Positions 14,081 to 22,173 are shown, counted from the stretch's first letter. The stretch: 28,228 nt of DNA from an uncultured Oscillospiraceae bacterium (GCA_910578755.1 CAJTSZ010000013.1:1-28228); one strand, 5' to 3'. Made by a program: numbers and translations. Notes: generated by a model from the sequence alone, not told the origin.

Positions 14081-16756
14081 CCCCACGCTTTGGGGCTGGC
14101 GGTTGGCAGCAGCCTTGGCTGGCTGCAAGCTTTCCTCCCGGTGGGAGGAAAACTTGCAGTGCATCAGGAAAGCCCACAGCAAAGGGGCAACAACAAGGTA
14201 GCTGCCAATCAGGGCAAGCTGGGGCCAGGTGAGGGGCACCGTTTTAAAAATAAGGTTGGCAGTCGGGTGGAACACGGTAAGTATCATAACGGCGGTGGAA
14301 AGGAGGGCGGCAAAAATCAGCTTCATGTTGTTGAAGGGGTTAATTTCAAAAATGGATTTTTCCTCCGATTTGCACTCAAATACATGAATAAGCTGGGTGC
14401 TGATCAGGGTAACCAAAGCGCCGGTACGGGCCAGTTCCAGGGAGCCAAAGCGGTGAAGGAAGGCGGAGAATACCGCCAGGGTAGTAAGGCCAATTAAAAA
14501 GCCCCGGAACACAATGGTGGTAAGCAGCCCGCCGGAAAAAATAGATTCCTGGGCGCGGCGGGGCGGCTTGCTCATTACGTTTTTGTCCGGCGGGTCCAGC
14601 CCAAGGGAAATAGCAGGCAGGCCGTCAGTAACCAGGTTGATAAGCAGGATGTGGATAGGAAGCAAGGGAACGGGCATCCCCATAAGCATGGCTAAAAACA
14701 TGGTCACCACCTCGCCAATGTTGCAGGAAAGCAGGTAGCGGATAAATTTGCGAATGTTGCGGTAAATCACCCGCCCTTCCTCCACGGCGGAAACCAGGGT
14801 AGCAAAGTTGTCGTCCATTAAAATAACGGAGGAGGCCTCCTTGGTAACGTCGGTACCGTTAACACCCATGGAAACACCAATGTTGGCCTCCTTAATAGCA
14901 GGGGCGTCGTTTACGCCGTCGCCGGTCATGGCCACAATATTGCCCTGTTTTTTTAAGGCTTTTACAATTTTCAGCTTGTGGGCGGGGCTTACCCGGGCAA
15001 ATACGGTAACATGGGGCAGGGCGGCTTCAAATTCCTGGTCGCTCATGGTGTCTATTTCCTTGCCGGTAAGCACCTGGTCCCCTTTGGTAAAAATTTTTAA
15101 GTCCTTGGCAATGGCGCAGGCGGTAAGGCGGCTGTCACCGGTAATCATCACCGGTTTTATGCTGGCCCGGCGGCAGCGGAGCACCGCTTCATAGGCCTCC
15201 TTGCGGGGCGGGTCCTGCATACCAGCCAGGGCGGCAAACACCATATTATTTTCCAAAAGGTCGTTGGGGGAGGAAAGCTTGCGGTAGCACAGCCCCAGTA
15301 CCCGCAGGGCCTTGCCTGCCATGGCGCTGTTGCGCTGTTCCAAACTGGCGCGCAGGGCGGAGGAAAGGGGAGCAATACCATTTTGGCCGGCGCACAGGGT
15401 ACAGCGGTTTAAAATAACGTCGGAGCCGCCCTTGGTGAACATATAGTATTCGCCGGAGGAGGTCTGCACCACAACGGACATCATTTTCCGGGTGGAATCA
15501 AAGGGGATTTCCTTAATTACCCGGTAACCGCTGCCCTCACGGAACCGGCCCCCCTTCGCCCCCATAATTATCAGTGCGGCTTCGGTAGGTTCGCCATAAA
15601 CATCAAATTCTTCCCCATCATTCTTTTTTTTGCCCCGTTCCCGGTTCAGCACCGCGTTGTTGCACACAACAGCCACATCCAAAGCCATGGATAAGGGGTG
15701 GCAGGCGGAGGGGGTCACTTTTTTGCCGTCCAGCAAAAATTCCCCGGTTTCCATGCCGCTGCCGGTGACTTGGAATACGTAATCGGCGGTTGCTACAGCC
15801 TGCACGGTCATTTTATTTTCTGTCAGGGTGCCGGTTTTGTCGGAGCAAATTACATTGGCGCAGCCCAAGGTTTCCACAGCATGGAGCTTGCGTATTACGG
15901 CGTTTTGCTTTACCATGCGGTTTACAGAAAGGGCAAGGGCAATGGTGACAATGGCGGCCAGCCCTTCAGGAATAGCGGCAACAGAAAGGGAAATGCCGGT
16001 GATAATCATATCAAAAACAGGCTCGCCCCGCAAAATACCAGTGAGGGAAACCACAGCGCAAATAAGCAGGCAGCCAATGGCAATATATTTCCCCATTTGG
16101 TCCAGGCTTTTTTGCAGCGGGGTTTGCTCCGGTTCAATGGCGTCCAGCATACCGGCAATCTTGCCCATTTCCGTGTTCAGGCCGGTGGCAATCACCACAG
16201 CCTTGCCGTTGCCGGAGGTTACGGACGCCCCCATGTACACAGTGGACTGGGGGGAAAGGGGGCTGCCGCTGGACCAGGCCGTTTTTTCCACCGGCAGGGA
16301 TTCCCCGGTAAGAATGGCCTCGTCACAGTGCAGGGCGTTGTGCTCTATTAAGCGGCAGTCGGCGGGGATGCGGTCGCCGGCTTTGAGGAAAATGTAGTCC
16401 CCAGGCACCAGGTATTGGGTGGGGATAGTGGAAATTTTGCCGTCCCGCAGCACCGTAGCGGTGGGGGAGGCCATTTGGCTCAGTTTTTCCAGGGATTTTT
16501 CTGTGCGGAACTCCTGAAAAAAGCCCATGACCGCGTTTAAAAATACAATGATAATAATGGTGGCTGCCTCCACAATTTCCCCCATAAGCACCGAAAGGAT
16601 GGTGGAACCAAGGAGAATCAGGGTAAGCAAGTCCTTAAACTGGGCGGCGAAAATACGCAAAGGGCGGATTTTTTTACCCGACTGTATGGTATTTTCGCCA
16701 TGCTTCACCAGCAGCCGGTTTGCCTCTTTTGTTGTGAGGCCTTTTTGTTGAGTCAT
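14054..16756 (-). CDS. P-type calcium-transporting ATPase (P2A)
   Basis: A 900-residue cation pump that would export Ca2+ using ATP. Visible motifs: actuator TGES (150-153), Ca-site PEGLA in helix M4 (263-267), phosphorylation loop DKTGTLT with acceptor D306, hinge TGDGVNDAPAIKEANIG, and NLVTDGLPA in M6, which together indicate the SERCA/PMCA-like class. The start at 16756 (MTQQKGLTTKEAN, the family's N-terminal pattern) has GGAGG in the minus strand at 16764-16768; the frame is open up to 17218, but that extension is encoded by hairpin DNA and is not pump sequence. The last ~33 residues (from CKFSSHREE to RCMKP) are polar, lie past the final helix, and include codons from the repeat at 14068-14080. 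The gene is isolated between repeat-rich regions. Mg or other cation specificity cannot be fully excluded. Confidence 0.93.
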   Translation of the reverse strand: MTQQKGLTTKEANRLLVKHGENTIQSGKKIRPLRIFAAQFKDLLTLILLGSTILSVLMGEIVEAATIIIIVFLNAVMGFFQEFRTEKSLEKLSQMASPTATVLRDGKISTIPTQYLVPGDYIFLKAGDRIPADCRLIEHNALHCDEAILTGESLPVEKTAWSSGSPLSPQSTVYMGASVTSGNGKAVVIATGLNTEMGKIAGMLDAIEPEQTPLQKSLDQMGKYIAIGCLLICAVVSLTGILRGEPVFDMIITGISLSVAAIPEGLAAIVTIALALSVNRMVKQNAVIRKLHAVETLGCANVICSDKTGTLTENKMTVQAVATADYVFQVTGSGMETGEFLLDGKKVTPSACHPLSMALDVAVVCNNAVLNRERGKKKNDGEEFDVYGEPTEAALIIMGAKGGRFREGSGYRVIKEIPFDSTRKMMSVVVQTSSGEYYMFTKGGSDVILNRCTLCAGQNGIAPLSSALRASLEQRNSAMAGKALRVLGLCYRKLSSPNDLLENNMVFAALAGMQDPPRKEAYEAVLRCRRASIKPVMITGDSRLTACAIAKDLKIFTKGDQVLTGKEIDTMSDQEFEAALPHVTVFARVSPAHKLKIVKALKKQGNIVAMTGDGVNDAPAIKEANIGVSMGVNGTDVTKEASSVILMDDNFATLVSAVEEGRVIYRNIRKFIRYLLSCNIGEVVTMFLAMLMGMPVPLLPIHILLINLVTDGLPAISLGLDPPDKNVMSKPPRRAQESIFSGGLLTTIVFRGFLIGLTTLAVFSAFLHRFGSLELARTGALVTLISTQLIHVFECKSEEKSIFEINPFNNMKLIFAALLSTAVMILTVFHPTANLIFKTVPLTWPQLALIGSYLVVAPLLWAFLMHCKFSSHREESLQPAKAAANRQPQSVGRHSRCMKP

Positions 16757-16783
16757 AGCAGTTCCTCCGTTTTTTACATTACC

Positions 16784-16800
16784 TGCCCCGCGGAAGGCGG
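16784..16800 (-). repeat. Hairpin upstream of the ATPase ribosome binding site
   Basis: CCCCGC-GGAAG-GCGGG sits about 15 bp upstream of the ATPase ribosome binding site on the minus strand, so it would lie in the mRNA leader. Its role is unknown. Confidence 0.4.
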
Positions 16801-16846
16801 GACAACTCTTACACTCCATAAATATGCAGGGGCTGTCCCCAATATA

Positions 16847-17101
16847 CCGCAAGTTTGCAATGTGAACTTGCGGTGGTTTTTTATTTAATGGGAGCATCTC
16901 CAAGTCTATGCTGTTGGGCCTCCACAGCCCAAACTTTCCAGAGGTGTTCCGCTGGAAAGTAGCAAGTTTGCTTTTAGCAAACTTTTGGAGGTTCCACCTC
17001 CAACCCGGCCCCTTTCTTTTGAGTGAAAAGAAAGGGGGAAAGAAACAGAAATTCAGCGGATATTCCTGCTGAATTGGCAGCAAGTTCGTAAAGCGAACTT
17101 G
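16847..17101. repeat. Row of eight unrelated perfect hairpins
   Basis: Eight inverted repeats follow one another in 255 bp. (1) CCGCAAGTT/AACTTGCGG 16847-16873, then TGG and TTTTTT. (2) TTGGGC/GCCCAA 16914-16932. (3) ACTTTCCAG/CTGGAAAGT 16933-16960. (4) AAGTTTGCT/AGCAAACTT 16964-16984. (5) TTGGAGGT/ACCTCCAA 16985-17003. (6) CCCCTTTCTTTT/AAAAGAAAGGGG 17009-17037. (7) AATTCAGC/GCTGAATT 17050-17075. (8) CAAGTTCG/CGAACTTG 17081-17101. All arms are perfect and the linkers are mostly 0-13 nt, apart from 40 nt between the first and second. No gene is present. Confidence 0.8.
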
Positions 17102-17209
17102 TGGGGTATTTGCCCCTGGACCCCTTATTTGGCTGTGCCACTCAATGAAAAGCGGCAACCGGTGTATAATATGGCCGTGCCTTATGCTACACATGGGAAA
17201 AATTGTTGC

Positions 17210-17346
17210 ACTGCACAACGGTTGCCCGTCGAAAAGAAATGAGGGGCTGCCCGATTAGCAGCCCTGTTTTCACAGGGCATTACCCAGTTTGCAGGCTCTA
17301 ATGGTTAAAAGCCAGTGCCTATAACTTAGCGCCAGCGGGAATGCCG
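17210..17346 (+). repeat. Direct repeat, copy 2 (5' side of the calcium ATPase)
   Basis: Blocks ACTGCACAACGGTTG (17210-17224), GTTTGCAGGCTCTA (17287-17300) and AGCGGGAATGCCG (17334-17346) repeat copy 1 in the same order and strand. Upstream, TATAATATGGCC and ACATGGGAA echo the arms of the 18-bp hairpin of copy 1. The spacing between blocks differs, so the copies have diverged by insertions or deletions. Confidence 0.6.
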
Positions 17347-17460
17347 TCCCCTCACCGGGGCAGGCCCGCCCCACAGTGTAGGGCGGGCTTTCGCTGTAGA
17401 AAGAAAAGTGGTCAGGGTTTGGGTGAACGCCCCAAAAAGGGTGCAGGGGCGGAGCACCCT
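17244..17460. repeat. Further hairpins in the gene-free region
   Basis: GGGCTGC/GCAGCCC (17244-17264) and GCCCTG/CAGGGC (17261-17278) share four bases and so exclude one another. CCCC/GGGG (17348-17360), GCCCGCCC/GGGCGGGC (17364-17388) and AGGGTGC/GCACCCT (17438-17460) follow. None has a good T-run. Confidence 0.6.
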
Positions 17461-17875
17461 ACATAGGGTACAGGCAGGCTTGGAGGCAGCTAATGCCCCT
17501 AAAAAGGCCTGCAATTTTTCAAGGAAATCATGTTTTTGGTGTTTTGCATGGCTTTGCTCCCCCGCCCAAAGCCCAATACCACTCATGTTCCCCTGTTTTG
17601 TGAGGTTTGTGAGGTTTTGCGAGGTTTTACGAGGTTTTGGGTATTGCTCAAAGCCATGGTTTTGTACTTTCAGCCCGGGGAAAGGGAATAAAAGGAAAAT
17701 TTGCGGGCGGGGATTGCCAGCCCTGCCCAAATCCATCCTGGCTGGGGAAGCTCACATTAGCAAAAGAAAAACAAAGCAAAACAGAGGATTTTGCAATATT
17801 TTAAAGAAAAATGCGACTAATCCGCCAAAAGTTCCGGTAAAACAGCGAAAATTTCAAAAAAACCGGGAAAATTGT
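17461..17875. other. Gene-free DNA upstream of the pot promoter
   Basis: Open frames exist here but lack ribosome binding sites and recognisable protein. The main visible structure is a short tandem repeat at 17602-17640. From 17760 the DNA becomes A-rich and unstructured up to the pot promoter. Confidence 0.55.
17602..17640 (+). repeat. Four tandem copies of a 10-bp GAGGTTTTNN unit
   Basis: GAGGTTTGT, GAGGTTTTGC, GAGGTTTTAC, GAGGTTTTGG. The array lies between CAATACC (17574-17580) and GGTATTG (17640-17646), which are inverted copies. Confidence 0.7.
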
Positions 17876-17903
17876 TTGACTTTCTGTTTTTTTGTGCTAT
17901 AGT
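17876..17903 (+). promoter_or_regulatory. Promoter of potABCD
   Basis: TTGACT (17876-17881), 16-bp spacer, TATAGT (17898-17903). Transcription would start near 17910, leaving a leader of about 260 nt before potA. Confidence 0.7.
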
Positions 17904-17915
17904 GTTATTGATATT

Positions 17916-18138
17916 CATGCCCTCCTTGCCAAAGGAGGGCATGGCATCTACAAAAATACAGCAACGGGGCGGAAAACAATAACTGTCCCCGCCAATCACA
18001 ATATCAAAGGTACCGCCTAAAAACGGGCGCAGCAGCTTTGCCGCCACGATTAGTCACAAGCCTTTTGCGGGAAGCGGTACAGCGGTATTGTGGGTTAACA
18101 GGGTTTTTTAAGGGGCAAAAGCCTCGGGTTACCTGTTA
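17916..18138 (+). ncRNA. Structured potABCD leader, candidate cis-regulatory RNA of unknown class
   Basis: Four consecutive folds. (a) CATGCCCTCCTT/AAGGAGGGCATG, 12 bp, 17916-17943. (b) CGGGG/CCCCG, 17965-17991. (c) A closed multi-helix domain: CACAATATC (17997-18005) with GGTATTGTG (18084-18092); a small internal loop; GTACCGC-type helix 18010-18016 with 18074-18080; an inner hairpin GGCGCAG (18026-18032) with TTGCCGCC (18038-18045). (d) TAACAGG/CCTGTTA (18096-18102 with 18132-18138) enclosing GGGGC-AAAA-GCCTC. No T-run follows, so control would act on translation. The anti-Shine-Dalgarno-like CCCTCCTT of (a) could compete for the potA AAAGGGGGAG. I could not match it to a known riboswitch class. 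Confidence 0.5.
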
Positions 18139-18168
18139 CACTAAAATCCGCAAAGGGGGAGATGCAAA

Positions 18169-19218
18169 ATGAAAGACAACATTTTAATCAGCTTGAAAGA
18201 TGTCCAGGTAGAGTACGATGGCCAAAGCATACTAAAAGGGATTAACTTGGACATACGCGACGAAGAATTCATTACCTTTTTAGGCCCTTCCGGCTGCGGC
18301 AAGACAACAACCTTGCGCATTATTGGAGGTTTTGCAGAGCCTAACGGAGGTGATGTTTTTTTTGACGGCCAAAAAATTAATGGGGTCCCGCCCCACAAAA
18401 GGAACATTAACACGGTGTTCCAACGGTATGCCCTGTTTCCGCACCTAAATGTGTTTGACAATGTGGCCTTTGCCCTGAATGTGAAAAAAATGGACAAAAA
18501 GCTCATAGCCAAAAAGGTGAAGGAAATGTTGGCCCTGGTAAACCTTTCCGGTTTTGAAAGCCGCAACATCAACCAGCTTTCCGGCGGGCAGCAGCAGCGG
18601 GTGGCCATTGCCCGGGCCCTGGTAAACGAGCCAAAAGTGCTGCTTTTGGACGAACCCTTGGGCGCTTTGGACCTAAAGCTGCGCAAGGATATGCAGACAG
18701 AGCTGATGCGTATTCAAAAAAGTTTGAAAATTACGTTTATTTACGTTACCCACGACCAGGAGGAAGCCCTTACCATGTCCGACCGGGTAGTGGTAATGAA
18801 GGATGGGGAAATCTTACAGATTGGAACCCCCCAGGATATTTACAACGAGCCGGCCAACGCCTTTGTAGCGGATTTTATTGGCGAAAGCAACATTATCGAC
18901 GGCGTAATGTACGAGGATTTTGAGGTGGAATTTGCCGGCCAGGCCTTCCACTGTGTGGATAAAGGCTTTAACCTCAACGAAAGGGTGGATGTGGTCATTC
19001 GCCCGGAGGATATTATTGTAGGGGATTACGAAACCTCTCCCATCAGCGGGCAGGTGGAATCGGTTATTTTTAAAGGCGTGCATTTTGAAATTACGGTGGA
19101 TGCCCACGGCTACAAATGGCTGATTCACTCCACACAAAGCCAGGAGGTAGGCGCCCTCATTGGCATGAATGTAAAGCCTTCGGATATTCACATTATGCGT
19201 AAAATGGAGGTGCAGTAA
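18169..19218 (+). CDS. potA: Spermidine/putrescine ABC transporter ATP-binding protein PotA
   Basis: PotA powers polyamine import by ATP hydrolysis on the inner face of the membrane. The 349-residue product has Walker A GPSGCGKTT (39-47), the signature LSGGQ (137-141), Walker B LLLDEP (158-163), the H-loop in YVTHDQEEALTM, and a C-terminal TOBE-type regulatory domain from about residue 240. The start has AAAGGGGGAG (18152-18161) seven bases upstream. The stop overlaps the potB start (TAATG). First gene of the four-gene operon behind the structured leader. Confidence 0.96.
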   Translation: MKDNILISLKDVQVEYDGQSILKGINLDIRDEEFITFLGPSGCGKTTTLRIIGGFAEPNGGDVFFDGQKINGVPPHKRNINTVFQRYALFPHLNVFDNVAFALNVKKMDKKLIAKKVKEMLALVNLSGFESRNINQLSGGQQQRVAIARALVNEPKVLLLDEPLGALDLKLRKDMQTELMRIQKSLKITFIYVTHDQEEALTMSDRVVVMKDGEILQIGTPQDIYNEPANAFVADFIGESNIIDGVMYEDFEVEFAGQAFHCVDKGFNLNERVDVVIRPEDIIVGDYETSPISGQVESVIFKGVHFEITVDAHGYKWLIHSTQSQEVGALIGMNVKPSDIHIMRKMEVQ

Positions 19219-20069
19219 TGAGCAACACCTCCCTTACCAAAAGCCGTAAAAGCAGCACCCTGCAGGTGCTGCCTGCCCTGCCATATATGCTTTGGCTGGT
19301 GGTCTTTATTGCGGTGCCCTTAGGCCTTGTTTTGTTTTTTGCCCTGACAGACAGCAGCGGCAGCTTTACCTTGGATAATATTGTTCAGGCCGGCGAACAT
19401 ATGCAGGTTTTGCTGCGCTCCATTAAGCTGGCCGCCATTGCCACCTTTTTGTGTGTGGTGCTGGCTTATCCCTTGGCTTACATTATTTCCCGCCGCAACG
19501 GCTTTCGTCGCCGCACCCTGCTAATGCTGGTAATGCTGCCTATGTGGATGAACTTTTTGCTGCGCACCTACGCTTGGATGACCCTGCTGGAAAACAACGG
19601 TATTATCAACCGCTTTATTATGTTCCTTGGGTTGGAACCGGTGCATATGATAAACACCCAGGGAGCCGTTATTTTGGGTATGATTTATAACTACATCCCC
19701 TTTATGATTTTGCCCCTGTATACAACCATGGCCAAAATTGGCAACGACGTTATTGAAGCCGCCCAGGACTTGGGGGCCAATAGCTGGAAAATTGTTACCA
19801 AGGTAGTGTTCCCTTTAAGCCTGCCAGGGGTGAGCTCTGGCATTACTATGGTGTTTGTGCCTGCAGTTTCCACCTTTATTATTTCCAAAATGTTGGGTGG
19901 CGGCACAAACCAGCTCATAGGAGATATTATTGATTTACAGTTTTTGGGAAACACCTATAACCCCAATTTAGGATCTGCCATTTCCCTAGTGCTTATGGTG
20001 GTTGTTCTGCTATGTATGAGCATTATGGGCAACATGGACGATGAAACGATGGGAGGGCGGATTCTGTGA
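19218..20069 (+). CDS. potB: Spermidine/putrescine ABC transporter permease PotB
   Basis: One of the two membrane channels of the polyamine importer. The 283-residue product has about six transmembrane helices, beginning near residue 20, and the EAA loop that docks on PotA: IEAAQDLGANSWKIVTKVVFPLSLPG. It shares one base with the potA stop and overlaps the potC start by four bases, so the three are translationally coupled. Confidence 0.95.
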   Translation: MSNTSLTKSRKSSTLQVLPALPYMLWLVVFIAVPLGLVLFFALTDSSGSFTLDNIVQAGEHMQVLLRSIKLAAIATFLCVVLAYPLAYIISRRNGFRRRTLLMLVMLPMWMNFLLRTYAWMTLLENNGIINRFIMFLGLEPVHMINTQGAVILGMIYNYIPFMILPLYTTMAKIGNDVIEAAQDLGANSWKIVTKVVFPLSLPGVSSGITMVFVPAVSTFIISKMLGGGTNQLIGDIIDLQFLGNTYNPNLGSAISLVLMVVVLLCMSIMGNMDDETMGGRIL

Positions 20070-20893
20070 AGAAGCATAAATGGCTGGAAACCAGCTACAT
20101 CAGCTTAATGATGGCCTTTTTGTATGCCCCCATTTTGGTTTTGATGATATTTTCCTTTAATGACAGCAAAAGCAGAAATGTGTGGAGTGGCTTTACCCTC
20201 CATTGGTACCGGGATCTGTTCCACGACCAGGAGATTATTTCCGCTTTAATGATTACCCTGCTTATTGCTTTTGCTTCTGCGGCTATTGCTACCGTATTAG
20301 GCACTGCTGCTGCCATTGGGCTGAATAAAATGAACCGGAAGCTGAAATCGGTAGTAATGACCTTTACTACCCTGCCTATGGTGAACCCGGATATTATTAC
20401 CGGTGTTTCCCTAATGCTGCTGTTTATTTACCTTAGGGTGGAGTTCGGCCTTTCTACCCTAATTTTGGCCCACGTCACCTTTAACGTGCCCTACGTTATT
20501 TTAAACGTAATGCCCAAGCTGCGCACCATGGATAAGCACACCTATGAGGCCGCCATGGACCTTGGCTGCAACCCGGTTCAAGCCTTTTTTAAGGTGGTTA
20601 TTCCGGAAATTATGCCGGGCATTATGTCGGGCTTTTTAATGGCCCTTACCTTTTCCATGGATGACTTTGTTATTTCCTACTTTGTGGGCGGGGCTTCAGT
20701 ACAAACTTTGCCAGTGGCTATTTGGAGCCAAACCCGCCGCAGGGTTACCCCGAAAATCAACGCCCTTTCCACCATTATTTTTGTTGTGGTGGTTGCGGTT
20801 TTGGTTATCAGCAATATTCACTCTGCCCGCAAAGAGAAAATGCTGCGGGAGGGCCGCCAGCGGGAAGTCCGCCAAAGAAAGGTGGGTGAATAG
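20066..20893 (+). CDS. potC: Spermidine/putrescine ABC transporter permease PotC
   Basis: Second permease of the importer. The 275-residue product has six predicted helices and the EAA loop YEAAMDLGCNPVQAFFKVVIPEIMPG. The start is GTG at 20066, overlapping the potB stop (GTGA), with GGGAGGG at 20051-20057. The C-terminus is strongly basic and polar (SARKEKMLREGRQREVRQRKVGE), probably cytoplasmic. Confidence 0.95.
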   Translation: MKKHKWLETSYISLMMAFLYAPILVLMIFSFNDSKSRNVWSGFTLHWYRDLFHDQEIISALMITLLIAFASAAIATVLGTAAAIGLNKMNRKLKSVVMTFTTLPMVNPDIITGVSLMLLFIYLRVEFGLSTLILAHVTFNVPYVILNVMPKLRTMDKHTYEAAMDLGCNPVQAFFKVVIPEIMPGIMSGFLMALTFSMDDFVISYFVGGASVQTLPVAIWSQTRRRVTPKINALSTIIFVVVVAVLVISNIHSARKEKMLREGRQREVRQRKVGE

Positions 20894-20895
20894 CC

Positions 20896-22164
20896 TTGAA
20901 AAAAGCAGTATCTTTTGCCTTGGCTGTCCTAAGTATTGGGGGGTTATCCCTGCCAGCCTGGGCCGATGAAAACTACCCCGCCAACTATGATATGGAGTAT
21001 TACAGCCAGCTGCAGGGGCAGAATATTTCCTTAAATGTGTACAACTGGGGGGAGTACATTGCCAACGGCGACGATGGCTCCATGGATGTAAACCAGGAGT
21101 TTGAAGCCCTTACCGGCATACAGATCAATTATACCCAGTTTGACACCAACGAATCCCTCTATGCTAAGCTGAAAAGCGGGGGTGCCTCCTACGATGTTAT
21201 TTTCCCCTCCGACTATATGGTTTCCCGGATGATACAGGAGGATATGCTGGAGGAACTGGACTTTACTAATATTCCAAACTTTAAGTATATTGGGGAAAGC
21301 TTTTTAAACCCGGAATATGACCCGGAAAATAAGTATTCCATCCCCTACACCTGGGGTACCGTGGGCCTGATTTATAATTATGACAAGCTGGGGTTTGACC
21401 CCGACAGTTGGGATATTTTGTGGGACCCTGCCTTTTCCAACGACATTTTAATGTTTTCCAACTCCCGCGATGCCTTCGGCATTGCCCTAATACGCCGGGG
21501 ATACAGCATCAATACAGAGGACCCGGAGGAGCTGGAGGATGCCGCCGAGGATTTAAAGGTGCAGAAGCCCCTGGTACAGGCCTACGTTATGGACCAGATT
21601 TTTGATAAAATGCAGGGCAACGAAGCTGCCCTGGCCCCTTACTATGCCGGTGACGCAATCAATATGATGTCGGAAAATGAGGCGCTGCGTTTTGTTGTTC
21701 CCGTAGAAGGAACAAACCGTTTTGCCGATGTGGTATGTATCCCCAAAATAAAAGAGGAGGAAAACGCCGCCCAAAGGAAATTGGCCGCGGAAATGTACAT
21801 TAACTTTCTTAACGAGCCAAATGTAGCTGCGGAAAATATTGAGTATATTCAGTATTCCACACCAAACGACGGCGCCCTGGCCTTGCTGGATGAGGAAGTA
21901 AGCAGCAACCCCATTAGTTATCCCGATGCGGAAACTTTGGCCAACACCCAGGCCTTTGTGAACCTTTCCCAGGAAACCAACCTGCTTATGGATAAGCTGT
22001 GGACCATGATTATGAGCGCCTCCCCAGAATACAGCAAATGGGCCATGCCCTTGTTTTTAATTATTGCTTTATCCCTTACTGTGGTTATTACCTTAGCAAA
22101 AAAACAGTACCGCAGGAAAAAAGAACAATTCAGCTATGAAAACTATGTGCAAAGGCCGTATTAA
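20896..22164 (+). CDS. potD: Spermidine/putrescine-binding protein PotD with C-terminal membrane anchor
   Basis: The extracellular receptor of the importer. The TTG start at 20896 follows AAAGGTGG and gives a signal peptide (MKKAVSFALAVLSIGG...) with an AWA-D cleavage pattern but no lipobox cysteine. The binding domain has typical PotD patterns: VYNWGEYI, the segment YDVIFPSDYMV, PYTWGTVGLIYNYDKLG, and YYAGDAINMMSEN. At 422 residues it is longer than the usual ~350: after the domain come a hydrophobic helix (residues about 382-401, WAMPLFLIIALSLTVV...) and a basic tail KKQYRRKK. This suggests it is held at the cell surface by a C-terminal anchor instead of a lipid. Last gene of the operon, followed by a strong terminator. 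Confidence 0.94.
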   Translation: MKKAVSFALAVLSIGGLSLPAWADENYPANYDMEYYSQLQGQNISLNVYNWGEYIANGDDGSMDVNQEFEALTGIQINYTQFDTNESLYAKLKSGGASYDVIFPSDYMVSRMIQEDMLEELDFTNIPNFKYIGESFLNPEYDPENKYSIPYTWGTVGLIYNYDKLGFDPDSWDILWDPAFSNDILMFSNSRDAFGIALIRRGYSINTEDPEELEDAAEDLKVQKPLVQAYVMDQIFDKMQGNEAALAPYYAGDAINMMSENEALRFVVPVEGTNRFADVVCIPKIKEEENAAQRKLAAEMYINFLNEPNVAAENIEYIQYSTPNDGALALLDEEVSSNPISYPDAETLANTQAFVNLSQETNLLMDKLWTMIMSASPEYSKWAMPLFLIIALSLTVVITLAKKQYRRKKEQFSYENYVQRPY

Positions 22165-22173
22165 AGCTTTTGT

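Noticed and set aside
16847..17101. CRISPR array
   Set aside because: The arms of successive hairpins are unrelated to each other and there is no constant repeat or spacer length.
16757..17218. In-frame upstream extension of the ATPase (about 150 codons)
   Set aside because: It translates hairpin DNA and has no pump similarity; the start at 16756 has a proper ribosome binding site.
17408..17902. A 164-codon open frame on the plus strand, and a 136-codon frame (17326-17736) on the minus strand
   Set aside because: Neither has a ribosome binding site. Both are rich in Cys/Phe/Arg or Pro from repeats, and the plus frame runs through the pot promoter.
17997..18092. Cobalamin-type riboswitch before potA, suggested by GGGAAGCGGTAC
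   Set aside because: The other conserved cobalamin blocks (GCCACTG box and flanking helices) are missing and the gene context does not fit.
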